Positions 23,501-37,264 of a stretch of 64,000 nucleotides of DNA are shown piece by piece. The DNA lies in NCBI GenBank assembly GCA_002989075.1, contig PSQN01000002.1, positions 1,442,097-1,506,096 on the forward strand. Direction: 5' to 3'. The notes beneath the pieces are model-generated. The model ran no database searches. It was given only the letters and a program-made list of their open reading frames with translations, and had not been told where the DNA came from. The position numbers and the translations under genes were made by a program. Position 1 is the first letter of the stretch; each line of letters opens with the position of its first letter. The DNA is from Arthonia radiata. Taxonomy: Eukaryota; Ascomycota; Arthoniomycetes; Arthoniales; Arthoniaceae.

Positions 23501-25789
23501 TATTTAAGATATAGCGAGCTTATCTAGAAGAAGCGAACTATACGATTATAGTATATACAGACTATAAGAATCTAACTTACTTTATAACAATAAAGAAACT
23601 TAACTACAAACAAGTTAGATAGTTAGAAACTATAACTCTATATAACTTTATTATTACCTATAAAAAGGGTTCTAAGAACGATAGAGCTGACGCTCTAAGC
23701 TAACGTTTAAATTATTCTAATAACAAGGAACACGTTAAGCACGCAATATTTTAAGAACACAATAACAAGATTAGATACAATTAATTGGCTATAATAATCG
23801 AGTTTGTTATTAAACTAAACAGCCAAATTCTAAATATTCTAAACGACTTTAAGATCTACTAGAAAAATAAGAAACGATACCTAGGATTAACTAAAAACAA
23901 TAAAGGCTATTATAAATTTTAAGACAAGATCTACGTTCCGAGAAATCTAATCCGATATATTATCAGTAACTTCTACAATAACCCAATAAAAGGATATAAA
24001 GGTATCGATAACACTATTGAAAAGATTACGAGAACCTATTATATCCCGAAAATTCAATATTATATCGAGAATTATATTTAAAAATACGACGTATACGTAA
24101 GAACTAAGTACTTAAGATATTTACTATATAGTAAACTACAGCTACTAAAAATACCCGAAAGACTATAGTATACGGTCTTACTAGACTTTATTACTAAGTT
24201 ACTAATCTCTAGGAATCTACTTATAGAAGTAGCTTACAACGCTATTCTAGTTATATGCGATAAACTAATAAAATATATATATTTTGTATCTTACAAGAAA
24301 GCTAGCAATTTAGAACAATTAGTATATACATTTCTTTAGATTATTCTAGCTAACTATAGTTAACTACAAAGAATTGTCTTAGACAGAGATTAAAAATTTG
24401 TCTTACGATTTTAAATATCTTTAATATAACACTTAAAAACAAAATAAAAAATGTCTATCTTATTCTATCTATAGACCAATAAACAAACAGAAAGAATAAA
24501 TTAAACACTAGAATAGTATCTCTGAGTATATATTAACTACCAGTAAAACGACTGGGTACAGTTACTACTAGTAGCGCAAGCCGTATATAATAATACAAAG
24601 AACGATATAACAAAAATAACTCTATTCTATACCTTATATAGCTACTACCCTCTTTAGAGCAGATAAATATAGAATACTACAGAAAACAAAATAGCTATAC
24701 AAATAGCTATAAGCATAAAAACCCTATACCAGTAGTTAAAGTCTAACAGCGAGTTTATTAATAAACGAACTAGAAGATAATATAATAAGTTAAAAACTAC
24801 CCTAAATATAAGTATAAAAGAAGAGGAAAGAGCTTACTTGCTAATAAGAAACTTAAAAACTATTAGATTAAGCAAAAAACTTAACTATACTAAGACAAAA
24901 CTACTTAAAATCTTACAGTAATTAGAATCTATAATATTTAAACTTAAACTTCTAAAGATAATAAGAATATATTCTATATTCTATGTAGCAATATTAAAAT
25001 TAGCCTATTTCTAGAAAGTAGAACAATCTAACCTAGAAATCCTTTTAAATAACTAAGAATCCGAGTATAAAGTTAAAACGATTCGAGCTTATAGACAATA
25101 CCGAGGCAAACAACAATATCTTATAAAATAGAAAGAATACTCTAAACATAAAAACTAGTAGAAACTAGAACGAAACCTAATTAACTATAAAGACACTATT
25201 TAATAATATTAGAACTAAAATATTATTTAGTCGTAGCAGCACTAACGTTCTAATTTACTATCTAGTATACGCTACTAGTATCTAGGTTACCTTCTAACGA
25301 ACTAGCTTACTATATTATAAAACTACTACTTAACTTTAAGTAAGAGTTACTTCAAAAATTAATAAATAACCTGCTCAAGTATTTAAATATATCGCTGCTA
25401 GCTAGCAACGCGGCTAACTTCTCTTGCTCTAACAATTTGTTTTAAGCTAGCTTCGATGCTATCCGAGTACAAGTCTTCTTAACCTTCTCTTTTAACTTCC
25501 GGACCTTAGATCGGTTATACTATACAGCCGCAATCAATACTACTATCTAAACCTTTAACGTACATAATTAGCGCTTTGTACGCTAAAGAACAGCCGACTA
25601 AGAGAAATATTAAGAATAAACCGAACGCGCTGCAACTACGTTAGTTCTAGGCATTATAGAAAAACAACAATAGAGCATACTATCTATTATTAATACCCGT
25701 AAATTATAACTCTTCCTATCTCGAGTATATACTGAACACGTCGCCTTCCTAAACTAGACTATATACCTCTTCTTAGTTAATACATATCT

Positions 25790-26296
25790 TGTTAGAAATT
25801 AACCAACTAGCTGGTTAGCCGAAACCCCTAGAGGTCCGAAGTATGGAATAGGTTCTACTAGCTGTCTTAGCTTAAAATAGAACAAGCCTTTTATATAAAG
25901 GGTCGGGCCTAGTAGCCCGAGTTTAGAATAAAAAGAAGCATTATATAACCTATTTTAGACAGCTAGCCTATAGTCTAAGATAATACAGAATAGACTTAAA
26001 GACTAATAGTTTTAAATAGATAGAATTACTCTCTTATATAGTAAGTTATAGGTTATCTAGCCTCTATTAAAAAAATAGATATTTAGTAAGTTTTATATAA
26101 GCCGTTAAACTTAGATATATAAGCTAAAATCTCTTTAGAGAATTCTAGCTAACAAAACAAATAATATAATAATAGCTTCTCCTTGCTACTAAGTATTGTA
26201 TCTATACTAAGTCTAAGTATTGTACTAGTCTTAAGCTAGTCTCGTCTTTCTACTCTTTGTAGTAGTATTCTTTTTCTTTCCTGCACCTTTTTAATA
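25790..26296 (+). repeat. solo LTR B of the Copia family, nested in Gypsy copy 2
   Basis: 507 bp beginning TGTTAGAAATTAACC, flanked by a perfect 5-bp duplication TATCT (25785-25789 and 26297-26301). It sits between the chromodomain region and the 3' LTR of the Gypsy element, so it arrived after the Gypsy insertion. Confidence 0.88.
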
Positions 26297-26500
26297 TATC
26301 TAGAACAAGAAGGTATTTCGATACCGTAAGCTTCGATTAGCAGGTATTAGCTATACTTTTTGTTAGAACCCATAGTAACGGACTTTATGCGAGGCATAGC
26401 GACTTACAGATTAGTTATAAAAGAAGAGGCGACACGCAACTTATAGGTATTTAACGAGCTAAGGGTTAATTAAGAACAATTTAACTAGAAAAGGAAGGAT

Positions 26501-26974
26501 TATATTACAGATACCAGCTCTAAACAGCTTAGCGCACGTCTAAGCATTAATTACCGCCAGTTATCTTAGCTCTACCAGTATTATTTCCGACTAAGCCTAT
26601 AAACCTACTATAGGTATTATTAAACAAGACGGCTATAAAGGCCTATATTCTCTATAAACCTAATATAGGTATTATCGAATTAATAAATATAGAGAAACTT
26701 TTTTATGTACGTTCAACTAATATAGCTAGACTAATAGTCGACCTTAGAATAGACTTTAGTTTGTTAACTTAATATCTAAATACAAGTTTCTTAACTATAT
26801 TTAAGTAATATACTTTACCTTCTATCTACTTTAGTTAAGCTCCTCTTACCTTCTATAATTTATCTCACCTCTCCTATCTTTTAGTCTCTAGTATACAAGA
26901 TACCTACTACTAAGGTCGACAAGCATATAAGATAAGTAAGCCTTAGTTTGGTTCTCCTAGCGACCGGCGTTATA
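26501..26974 (+). repeat. 3' LTR of Gypsy copy 2
   Basis: Pairs with 20061-20533; a purine tract (AAAAGGAAGGA) precedes it. Confidence 0.88.
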
Positions 26975-27648
26975 CTTTACTTTTAAGACTATTTTACTAC
27001 TAAGTCTTTTTCTAATCTTCTATACTAACTTCTATCTTATTTTATCTAACTTCTACTACTAAAACTAACCTTAGGCTTAGAAAGCTAACCTTTAGATCTT
27101 CTTAATATATTTAAATTCAGCTATAAAGAGTAAATATAGGCTAAATTCTCTATACTAAATCTTTTATTTATTAAGATTAATCTTTTATATCTACTTTCCT
27201 TTTATTAACTTCTAAAGTAGTATTAAGAAGCTCTAATACTTAGACTAACTACTCTTAAATATTTAATAGTATTATTAGATTATATAGTTTAATTATTTCT
27301 ACTCTATTAGCTTTCATCTATCTATTTATTTAATATTTTCTATTTTTCTTTTATATTTAGAAGAGTAGTAGTAAGCTATATAGCTTTCTACTAATCTTTT
27401 CTAAATAATATTAAAACTTATAGTAGATTTATAGTTATTCTTTATATTCTTACAATATATTTATATATATAGACTAAGCTTTTATACTAAAGACTTATAT
27501 CTCTCTTCTACTTCCTTTTAATTACTTTTAGCTATTTCTTTCTTATTCTTTTATTAAAGTCTTATTAAACTATATCTTAATTATTATATATAATAAGCTA
27601 GCTTATAGTCTTTATATACTTCTTTTCTACTTAATTCTACTTTATATT
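26975..27648. other. anonymous AT-rich stretch
   Basis: Very AT-rich, no reading frame or recognisable element. Confidence 0.55.
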
Positions 27649-28156
27649 TAACAAAAATTAATCAACTAGCTAGTTAGCCGGAACCCTCAGAGGCCTAGAG
27701 TATCGAATAGGTCCTACTAGCTGTCTTGGTCTAAAATAGAACAAGCCTTTTACCTAGAGGGTCGGGCCTAGTAGCTCGAGTTTAGGACAAAAAGAAGCAT
27801 TATACGACCTGTTCTAGACAGCTGGCCTATAGTTTAAGACAACACAGAATAAACTTAAAGACTAATAGTTTTAAATAAATAGAATTATTATCTTATATAG
27901 TAAGTTACAGGTTATCTAACCTCTATTAAAAAGAATAGATATCTAGTAAGTTCTATATAAACCGCTAAACTTAGATATATAAGCTAAAATCTTTCTAGAG
28001 AATTTTAGCTAATAAGATAGACAATATAAAAACAGCTTTCTCTTGCTACTAAGTATTGTATCTATATTAAGCTTAAGTATTGTACTAGTTCTAAGCTAGT
28101 CTCGTCTTTCTACTCTTTATAGTAGTATTCTTCTTCTTTCCTACACCTTTTTAATA
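27649..28156 (+). repeat. solo LTR C of the Copia family
   Basis: About 508 bp aligning over its whole length with LTR B (shared ends ATTAA..CAACTAGCT and TTTTTAATA). Flanks are TATTT-like on the left and TATTC on the right, only an approximate target duplication, so the exact left base is uncertain by one. Confidence 0.8.
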
Positions 28157-29178
28157 TATTCTATTTTATTCTACTTCTATTCTACTTCTACTTCTAATAG
28201 AATTACTATCTTCTATAGAGAACTCTATCTCTTTTTAATACTATCTTCTTTAGAATAGATATAAAAGCTTAGTTTTAAAGATTATCTTTAATTAATACTA
28301 GACTTATAAGGCTATTAAGTACTTTTAACTAGCTGTTAATAGCTTATAGCTACTAAAAGTAAGTATATTAGTTAAAAAGTTAGTATAAATTAATAGTATT
28401 ATAAATTTATATCTACTTCTTTTTAGTTTAGAAGAGCTTTTAAATTATTATAGACTCTTAGTAAGTATTCTTCTATCTATTTCTTTTTTTAAAGCTATTA
28501 AGTACTAATAAGCTATTAGATACTAATTTCTTAGTCTTAAAAAAATACTTAATTAATTATTTAGCTTAGTTAAATTTACTTACTTTTAATAATATAAAAG
28601 AAGCCTAGAAGCTATTTTATACTTTTTACTAAGAATTTAATTAGAATACTTAGTTAAGCTAGTCTATTAAAAATTTATCAAATAATTCTTATTTAGAGTA
28701 ATATAATAATAAGCTAGTTTTTTATACTAGTATAGATTAGTCTAAGATTATAGTTCTTATTTATTCTCTAAATATTATCTTTAATACTAATATATTATAT
28801 TATAGCTACTTACTTACATATAGGCCTTTTAAAGTTAGTCTTTATCTTTTCCTTAAGCTTTTTAAAATTAAAGCTAATTAATATTAAAAGATACTTTCTT
28901 CTTAGAGATAAATATATTTAAACTATTAAGTATAGTTATATTCATACTAAGTATACTTTTAATAATAGATAGTCTATATACTTATTCTCTACTTATAAGT
29001 TTCTCTTTTTCTTAATATTTAGCTAACCTAATTAACTATATAAATAGTCTTTAATAAAAAGAAGTCCTTTAACTACTTAAAGAAGGCTTTAAAAGATACT
29101 TAAGTTAGTAGTATTATAGTTAACTTTCCTTCTATTACTACTACTAAACTAAAAAAGCTTAAATAACTTATAGATCTT
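28157..29178. other. anonymous AT-rich stretch with a MITE end fragment
   Basis: No gene. At 28211-28226 the 16 bases are identical to the right terminal repeat of the MITE-like element at 37265-37753, and the sequence just before is a TTCTA/CTTCTA-rich tract like that element's interior, so a fragment of a second copy may lie here, interrupted by LTR C. Confidence 0.5.
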
Positions 29179-29183
29179 ATTCT

Positions 29184-29607
29184 TATTAAAAAGGTACAGA
29201 GAAGAAGAAGAATACTACTATAAAGAGTAGAAAGACGAAACTAGCTTGAGACTGGTACAATACTTAGACTTAGTACAGATACAATACTTAGTAGCAAGGA
29301 GAAGCTATTGTTATATTGTCTGTCTTATTAGCTAAAATTCTCTACCTATGACTTACTGTATAAGATAGTAATTCCGTCTATCTAAAACTATTAGTCTCTA
29401 AGTTTATTCTATATTGTCTTAGACTACAGGCCAGCTATCTAGAACAGGTTGTATAATGCTTCTTTTTGTTCTAAGTCCGGGCTACTAAGCTTAATCCTTT
29501 AAGTAAAAGGCTTGTTCTATTTTAGACTAAGACAGCTAGTAGAACCTATCCGATACTCTAGACCTTTAAGGGTTTCAGCTAACCAGCTAGTTAGTTAATT
29601 TCTAACA
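29184..29607 (-). repeat. 3' LTR of the Copia fossil
   Basis: 424 bp, same family as the solo LTRs; the adjacent purine tract at 29608-29616 fixes it as the 3' LTR of a minus-strand element. Confidence 0.85.
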
Positions 29608-32600
29608 TACCCTCTTAATCGACTAGTTATTTTAGCCGGATTGTAAGCTAATTTAAGTTCTAAACGTTAGTATTTTAGCTAAGTCGATCGGTTTTGTTAA
29701 ACTGTCTGCTAATTGTTTCTTTGTAGAAACGTATTTAAGCTCTGTTTAGCCTGCCTAAACATTTTCTCTAATATAGTGATACTGTATATTAATATGCTTA
29801 GATTTAGCTTAGAAGGTAGAGTTTTTTGTAAGTTCTTTTGCCGAATTGCTGTCGGTAAGTAACAGTTTTACCGGTAAAACCAGGGTCTCCGGTCTAATTT
29901 GACCGGCTTGCCCGGACAAATATATGCTTGCCTGGTGCGTTGGAGCCCGCCGAGTCTTTTTATCCGCAAACTTTTTAAAAGTACCCGCTAAAACGGTAGT
30001 AATCGAATTTTCTTTAAAAATCCTAGACAGTTTGATAGCAATTAATCGGATAAATAACTGTTCCTTTATAGCTTCTTTAAGGACTATATATTTAGCCTTA
30101 CAAGAGCTTAAGGCGACCGTTTTTTATAGCTTTAAATTCTAGCTAAGGGCTCCGTTTCTGAGTAGAAAGATATAGCCGGTAGTCGATCTCCTAGTACCAA
30201 GGTTCCCCCCCTAATCTGCGTTACAATAGCCGGTTATACCGTCTATTGAGAGAGATTTATAGTAAAGGCTAAGATTAGGAATTTTATCTAAGTAAGCCTA
30301 AAGGCTACTTAAAACTCTTTAGTGCTCTTCACTAAGATTCGACATGTACCGAGTTAGTAGGCTAGTTATAAAGGCAATATTGGGTCTTATCTTTGTTGTT
30401 AAGTACAAAATCGACCCAATTTGTTGCTAATAATTAGAAATATTAGCACTACTAGCTTAGTTAGGATTCGGTGTCAATTTTAAGCCAACGGGTTACGGTA
30501 TTTTTTCGGGCATTCGGCCGTTTTTCTTTAAGTATTTGGTTAAAATTTTAGCTAAATAAGTTAACTAATCTAAATGAATCGTTTTTGCCGAGCGATCTCG
30601 GGTAATTTTAATTTCTAGGAACTTACCAACGTCTTCTAAGTTCTTAACTGTAAGAGTCTTATTTAGTTCCTAGTAGATTCCGGAGATTGTTTCGGTAGAA
30701 TTAGATACAGCTAATATATTGTCTATATAGATAATTAAAATTGCCTGCTTTTCGGTTCTTTAAATATAAACCGACTAATTAGATACTAGGAGTTTAAAAT
30801 CTATGCCCCTTAGTAATTCTTAAAGATAGACTTTTTACTATCGGTCGGCCTGTTTTAGACCGTAAAGGGCCTTCTTTATTTAATAAACTTTATTAGTTCT
30901 GTTAGATAAGCTAGTTAGTTGCTTAATATAGACAATCTTATCTAACTTTGCGTTAGAATAAGCTAATTTTACGTCTTATTGCTTTATTTTCTAGTCTTTC
31001 TCTGCTGCTAAGGCTAGTATAAGCCGGTAAATAATTAAATTTACTATATTTACAAAGGTCTCTATAAATTTAAGGCCGGGTCTTTGCTAGCAGCCCTTGG
31101 CTATCCAGTAGGCTTTAAAAATCGACTCGCCTTTCGGGGAGTACTTAATCTTCGGTATCCAGCGCCCTTTTAGCGCCTTTCTACCCGGCGGCAGCTCGGT
31201 TAATATCTAGATTTCTTAGTTAGCTAGCTCTTTGAGCTCCGACTGCATTGCGTCTAGCTAAGAAGGCTAATCCTTAAATACTCTTATTTATTTTAAGTTA
31301 TTAGGCTCTTTAGTAACTATAACTAAGGCCTGCTCGGCGTATTGTTCTAGATTATTGTAGCACTCGTTTCATTAATTTTTGTCGGCGTTTTTGTATATAA
31401 AATCTATTTCCTGGGCGCAATCGGTATCTATCCGGCCAAGGTCTTTAGTACTTCTATAATCTAACTCGATAGGAAGGTTAAACTTGTCTAGAGCTCTAGT
31501 TTAGTATAGTTCTTGTTTAGATTTGTCCGCTAGTTGTTAAGATATAGGGGGGGTATACTGTTTCTTATACAGAAGACTTCCTTCTTTATTAGGAGGTACC
31601 TCTCTATTATCTTAAGGTTTAGCGATCGGATATAGCTTATTTTTGAACTCGACTTCTAGTTGTTCTTTAAGCTCTTTAGAAATACTTTTAGTTAATTAAT
31701 TAACCGTAGATCTCTGTAGGTCCTAAACAAATTTTCCTTCTTAAATATATACGTCTCTTCTCTAGTAAACTTTCCGGCTATTAGGGTCTAAGAGCTTATA
31801 TTGGTTCAATCCGTAGTCTATTAGAATATAGATAGTTACTCTAACGTCTAGTTTTTTTAGTTTAGGTTCCTTAAGATAAGTAACTGAGCTCTAGATTTTA
31901 ATAGTACTAATATTTGGTTTTTTGCCGTATTTTGCTTTGTACGGGGTAATAAACCCCAGTAATCTGGTATAAGAGGTCCTGTTATAGATATAGATAGCTG
32001 CTTTTAGCGCTTTACTCTAATATATCTAGGGTAGCCTAGCGGTATAAAGCATTGCTCGAACTTTACTAACAATTGTTCGGTTAAAGCGTTCGGCTCGTTT
32101 GTTTTGCTAGGGGGTATATAGTACGGATGTCGTTAAAATAGCTTCTTTTTGTTTTAGAAGCTGTTTTACCTAGCCTTCCCGGTATTCTTTTGTGTTGTTT
32201 AAGTATAGTCTTTTAAAAGAATGCTCAGACTACGTTTCTTTCTGAGTAATATAGATAGATAGTACGTTAAAAACCTAATCTTTAGACTATAGTATCTTGG
32301 TAGTTGTATACCAGGTTTTATTATCTATAAAGCTAGTAAATAATCGACCTTTAGAAGGGGTTTGCGGTACAATTGGTCCGCAAATATTTAAGTAGACTTT
32401 TTCTAAATAATTGACCGATTTGTCTAGAGTTTCTTAGCTAACTTTAGCCGTTGCCTTTACTTCGAAGTAAATTTAGCAATTATCTTCTAATTTGTCCGAA
32501 TAATCTGTTCCTAGGGCAACCTTTTTAAGCTATTTTAAGGCGTTTTCGCCTATATGTCCTATCTATTGATACTAAAGGTCAGTTTTTAAAAAAATAGTAA

Positions 32601-33990
32601 AGAGAGATCGGACTGTATTAATAGTCTAAGCTTTTATTACTATTAAGCTGTTAACATACCGCCCCTCGGTAGTTAGTTGTCCGGCTCAATTAACTTTTAG
32701 CTTGTTTTAGTTAAGAGTTACCTTATCTTCCCTCTTTCCAAGCTTATTAAAGCTTAGAAGGTTAATTTTGAATTCCTTAACAAACAAAACTTCGTCTAGA
32801 ACATGTATTTTGTTCTTAAAGAACAGTTTTGCTTTGTCTATCTAAAAGGCTCGAATTAACTTCCCTCCTCCTCAATAAATAATTCGGTTAGTTGGCCGGA
32901 TATCTGTTAGAAGATCAATATTCGAGCAAATATAGCTTATTAAGCCTATATCGAGGATTTAAGAATTAGTAGAGTAATTAACTCTGTCTAGTAATGCTGT
33001 AAAGCATTGTTCTTCTTGTAGGTTAGAACTATATACAGAAAATATTAAAAAATTGGTGTTTTTAGAGCTTTTGTTGAAATTTAGCCAGAGATTTAGGTAT
33101 TTTTTTCAACAAGTTGCCGGTTTATGCCCCTTTTTGTTGTAAAAGGGGCATTTTTCTTAGTTTTTACTTACAGATTTTAATTTTTCTTCGGTCTTTTACG
33201 TCGATTTGTTGTCTATTGCAGTAAAAACCTTTTCTACTAGGATACTACCACGGATTCGGCGAGACTCGTTTATAAGTTAACTAAATAAGTTCTGTAAACT
33301 TATATCGCTAGTCGTTTGCCGATAACTTTGGCTAATAATAGCTACTGTGTGCTTATATTTGGGAGTCAGATTGTAGAGAACGTAGACAGCTACCACCTTG
33401 TTGGGTAGTACTAGTCCTCAGGTTGCTAAATTGTCCGTTAATTGTCTAATTTTAGTAAGATAAAGCTTAAGGTTTTTTATCTTACTAAGTATAGTGCTAA
33501 AGAGCTCCTTGCAAATTAGAAACTTGAAACTAAAACCTTTCGATTCGTATAACCTTTTTAGGCTATCTTAAAGTTCTAAAGAGTTATAGATCCTCTTTAT
33601 TTAAATAAGAGGACCGTTCTCTAGAGTTAGTCGAATAAGGACTGCTACCCTTATTAACTGTTTTTAGCGGCTAGCTTTAGTAATATCTTTAGCTAAATAG
33701 CCGGAAAAGGGGATTATAACATTACTGTAGCCCTTTTTAGTTAAAAGGGCCTCTATTCGAATCGATTAAATGTTCTAATTAGTTGAGCTCTTAAGTTTAG
33801 GAATCTTATAAGAGGAGTTTATAGCCGAATATATAGTCAGAGATTTCCGAAAAAAAAGAAAATTCTGTTCTAATAGTTAAATTGAGCTAAAAATTTAGAG
33901 TCGATTGGTAATAGAATCGTTTAAAGGTGCCGATAAATGTAGTAGAGGAAATATTTTCTAAAAAGAAAATTTAAAAGAAATTGATGCTAA

Positions 33991-34005
33991 CTCGAGCTTA
34001 TAACC
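33991..34005 (-). promoter_or_regulatory. primer-binding site resembling the anticodon arm of initiator tRNA-Met
   Basis: Read on the minus strand, directly after the 5' LTR, the bases are GGTTATAAGCTCGAG. This closely matches the complement of the anticodon stem-loop of eukaryotic initiator tRNA-Met (GGTTATGAGC core), the half-tRNA priming known for copia and Ty5-like elements. Confidence 0.6.
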
Positions 34006-34511
34006 TATAAAATAGTGCAGAGAAGAAGAAAAATACTACTATAAAGAGTAGAAAGACGAGACTAGCTTAAGACTAGTACAATACTTAGGCTTAGTACAGG
34101 TACAATACTTAGTAGCAAGGAGAAGCTATTGTTATATTGTCTGTCTTATTAGCTAAAATTCTCTAGAGAAATTCTAGCTTATATATCTAAGTTTAGCGGT
34201 CTATATAGAACTTACTAGATATCTGTTTTTTTAATAGAGGCTAGATAACCTATAACTTACTGTATAAGATAGTAATTCCGTCTATTTAAAACTATTAGTC
34301 TCTAAGTTTATTCTATATTATCTTAAATTACGAGCCAGCTGTCTAAAACGGGTCGTACAATGCTTCTTTTTATTCTAAACTCGGGCTACTAGGCTCGACC
34401 CTTTAGATAAAAGGCTTATTCTATTCTAGACCGAGACAGCTAGTAGAACCTGTTCGATACTCTAGGCCCCTGAGGGTTTCAGCTAACCAGCTAGTTGGTT
34501 AATTTCCAACA
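34006..34511 (-). repeat. 5' LTR of the Copia fossil
   Basis: About 506 bp; its outer end TTTCCAACA abuts the ATTCT duplication. The inner border is set by the primer site at 33991-34005. Confidence 0.85.
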
Positions 34512-34516
34512 ATTCT

Positions 34517-37264
34517 TAAATATATTAAAATACTACTTTTATATTTAGTAGTAAATTAATAATAGAGAAGCGTTTCTATAAAATCTATCTTAAGAATAAA
34601 ATTAATACTAAAGATACTAGTAACTAGTAAGTATTCTTCTTTAGTAGTATAGTAGCTTACTCTATCTATATAAATTAAGCTTCTTATTTAGTATAGAACA
34701 ATATACTTACTAGCTTAGAATTCTTATTAATAGATCTTTAAACTAGAAGAGTATCTTAGAGTTCTCTTAAAATATCTTAGAGATTAAAGGCTTATATAAT
34801 AAGATATATAATATATAAGGCTTTTTATAGCTTTTATTCTATCTTAAGTAACCTCTTTAAAGATATTTAATAGAGTTAGTAGTCTTATATAGTAGTTCTT
34901 AGTCTTATTCTTTTAAGTCTATATAAGTAAATTTAAATTATATTAATTAATCTCTCTTTTCTTTATACTTAAGCTATTCTTATATATTATTAATATATTA
35001 TCTACTTCTAAGTATAGATTTATAAAAAATATATAATATAAGAATTTTTAATACTAACTAGACTAACTAGCTATTTCTTAACTACGCTACTAAGTTTAGT
35101 AAGATAGCTTAGTATAGTAGTTAGTAGGTATACTAATTATATATAGATTATAAGTAGTTAATAAAGACTACTTTATTAGATACCTTCTATTATAAGATAC
35201 TTAGAGAGATTATCTTTTTAGCCTAAAGTTTAATTCTAGAGGTAATTCTTTCTTTAAGATAATTTATTAACCTCTATTATACTATATTTTATATCTTACT
35301 TTTTATTAAGGTGCTCTAAAGTATATTAAAACTAGCTAGACTTAATACTATTTTAGTAGAGTCTTTTAGCTATTTACTCTATATAATAGTATAATTTACT
35401 AGTAGTATTTACTAGCTATACTTTAGAGAGTAGTAATATATTAGAATAGAGCTACTATAAGAATAGATTAATTACCTTATTATTTAATTTAGTTTTATTA
35501 GTAATAAAGTAACTAATATAGCTATTAATACTCTAGCTTCTAATAATACTAAGAATAGAAGCTATAATATTCTTACTAGTATAATTACTAAAGATATTCT
35601 ATAGGGTAATTAAAGATATTTAGTAAATACTATACTAGTTAATAAAGTATACTATTACTATAATAATTAGTATCTATACTAGTAAGGTCTAGAGATTAAA
35701 AGAGAGATAAATATTAGTTTAGATATTTAGTATTATTATCTACTAGGTTAGCTTTTCTAAATTAAAGTATTCTAATATCTTATTATATACTATACTTCAA
35801 GCCTTTAGAAGAAAGGTAGCTAGCCTTAGGGATAAAAAACTAATTAATTAATAGAAATAGTTATTCTCTACTATTAAAAAGAGTATATAGTATATTATAA
35901 TCTACTGTACTATTAGTAGCTTAAAGTATAGAAGTATATTGTAAAGAATTATCTTAGTAAGTATTAACTTATTTTTAAAGACTACTTACTAATAAGCTTT
36001 ACTAGAATTAACTAGATTACTCTTATTATTAAGGCTATGGAAAGACTCTATATAAGCTAAGCTACTATATATACTATTAAGAATAGATAACTACTATTAC
36101 TACTCTAGCTTTTTATACTTAAAATAGAAATAGTATTATAGCCTATCTTTATACTTAATAATCTTCTTACTAAATTACTATACTAGTAATATTAGATCTC
36201 TCTAGTATCCTCTTACTAGATTACTAGCTTTCTAATACTAGACATTCTTATACTTAAATAGTACTAGATAAAGATTACTATCTATTTTAAGCTTAGTAAG
36301 AGTAGAAGAAAGAGAAGTAAGAGTAGAGCTAGTAGTTAATATCATTAGAATTATATACTAGAAGAGCTATACTAGATACCTATATCTAGTGTAATCTTTT
36401 ACTATTCTTTTATAATATTAATAGTATATTAGATTACTTCTTAGTTAGTCTATATAGCTCTAGTAGTAATAAGAGTATCTTAAGTTGCTTCTTACTATTA
36501 TAGGCCTTAGCTATAGAAGATAATTTAGTATAGAGTAAAGAGATAATTTAGAAGTTTAAGTACTTAATAAACTTATTTATCTAGTATAAGTAAAATTAAA
36601 ATTAACTTAATATTAAAACTAGTATAGTAGTAATAGTAGTAATATATAGCCTTTAAGTAGATAGTATATATAAAAGAATATAGTAGTAAAGGCTATAGTA
36701 TTTAATTTAAATAATTTAGCTACTTAGCTACTCTTACTATCCTTACTACTCTTATTACTAGTATTACTACTAGTATCTAGCTTTACTCTTATCTTATCTA
36801 GCTAGTATATAGTAAGTATAGTAGAGCTAGAGCCTACATATAGTAACTATATCTAAAACGGGCCTTACTATACTAAATATTTACTATAGTAAGTCTACTA
36901 ACTATATATCTTACTAAACTATTTCTAATACTAAGTATTACTATACTAGAGAGATTACTATAGATAGAATAAGATAGCTAGATAGATAGTTTGTTAGGTA
37001 TAGTTAGAGTAGTATACTATTATAAGAAGCTATTATACTAACTTATAGATTTAAAGAGATATAGATTAGTAATAGAAATAAGATAGATAACTTATATACT
37101 TAAAAAGTAGATAGAATCTTTTATAGTAACCTTATATTATCTATAATAAATACTATAAAAGTATTAGAGAAAGTAATATATAATAGTTTAGAATATAATA
37201 TATATTATAGTAGTTAATGTTTACTTATAGCTAATATAGTTCTTAGATAAACTTAAGTATATAT
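34517..37264. other. anonymous AT-rich stretch
   Basis: 2.7 kb of strongly AT-rich DNA with almost no CpA/TpG. No domain or element could be recognised; probably one or more old repeats worn past recognition. Confidence 0.55.

Larger units (their letters stand above)
20061..26974 (+). mobile_element. Ty3/Gypsy chromovirus fossil, second copy, shorter and more worn
   Basis: Same family as 9588-16931. LTRs are 20061-20533 and 26501-26974. Recognisable parts: reverse transcriptase (about 22500-23060), RNase H (about 23330-23710), integrase (about 23960-24620) and chromodomain (about 25060-25200); I do not recognise a gag part. A solo LTR of the Copia family is inserted at 25790-26296. The flanking 5-mers do not match well, so no clean target duplication can be claimed. 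The copy is broken by several dozen lesions (estimate) and looks more worn than copy 1. Confidence 0.9.
29184..34511 (-). mobile_element. Ty1/Copia retrotransposon fossil, complete in outline, broken
   Basis: 5328 bp flanked by a perfect 5-bp target duplication ATTCT (29179-29183 and 34512-34516). LTRs are 34006-34511 (5' in element sense) and 29184-29607 (3', shorter). Parts on the minus strand, from right to left: zinc knuckle (about 33125-33165), integrase (about 32060-32500, with the family AERFNRT signature), reverse transcriptase (about 30350-31150, with an active-site region near 30730), RNase H toward 29700-30200, then a purine tract AAGAGGGTA next to the 3' LTR. Integrase before reverse transcriptase identifies Copia order. 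It is broken by probably a few dozen lesions (estimate) but is less worn than the Gypsy copies. Confidence 0.9.

Noticed and set aside
29924-30142. 72-codon plus-strand frame inside the Copia fossil
   Set aside because: Antisense to the RNase H region of a broken element; not a host gene.
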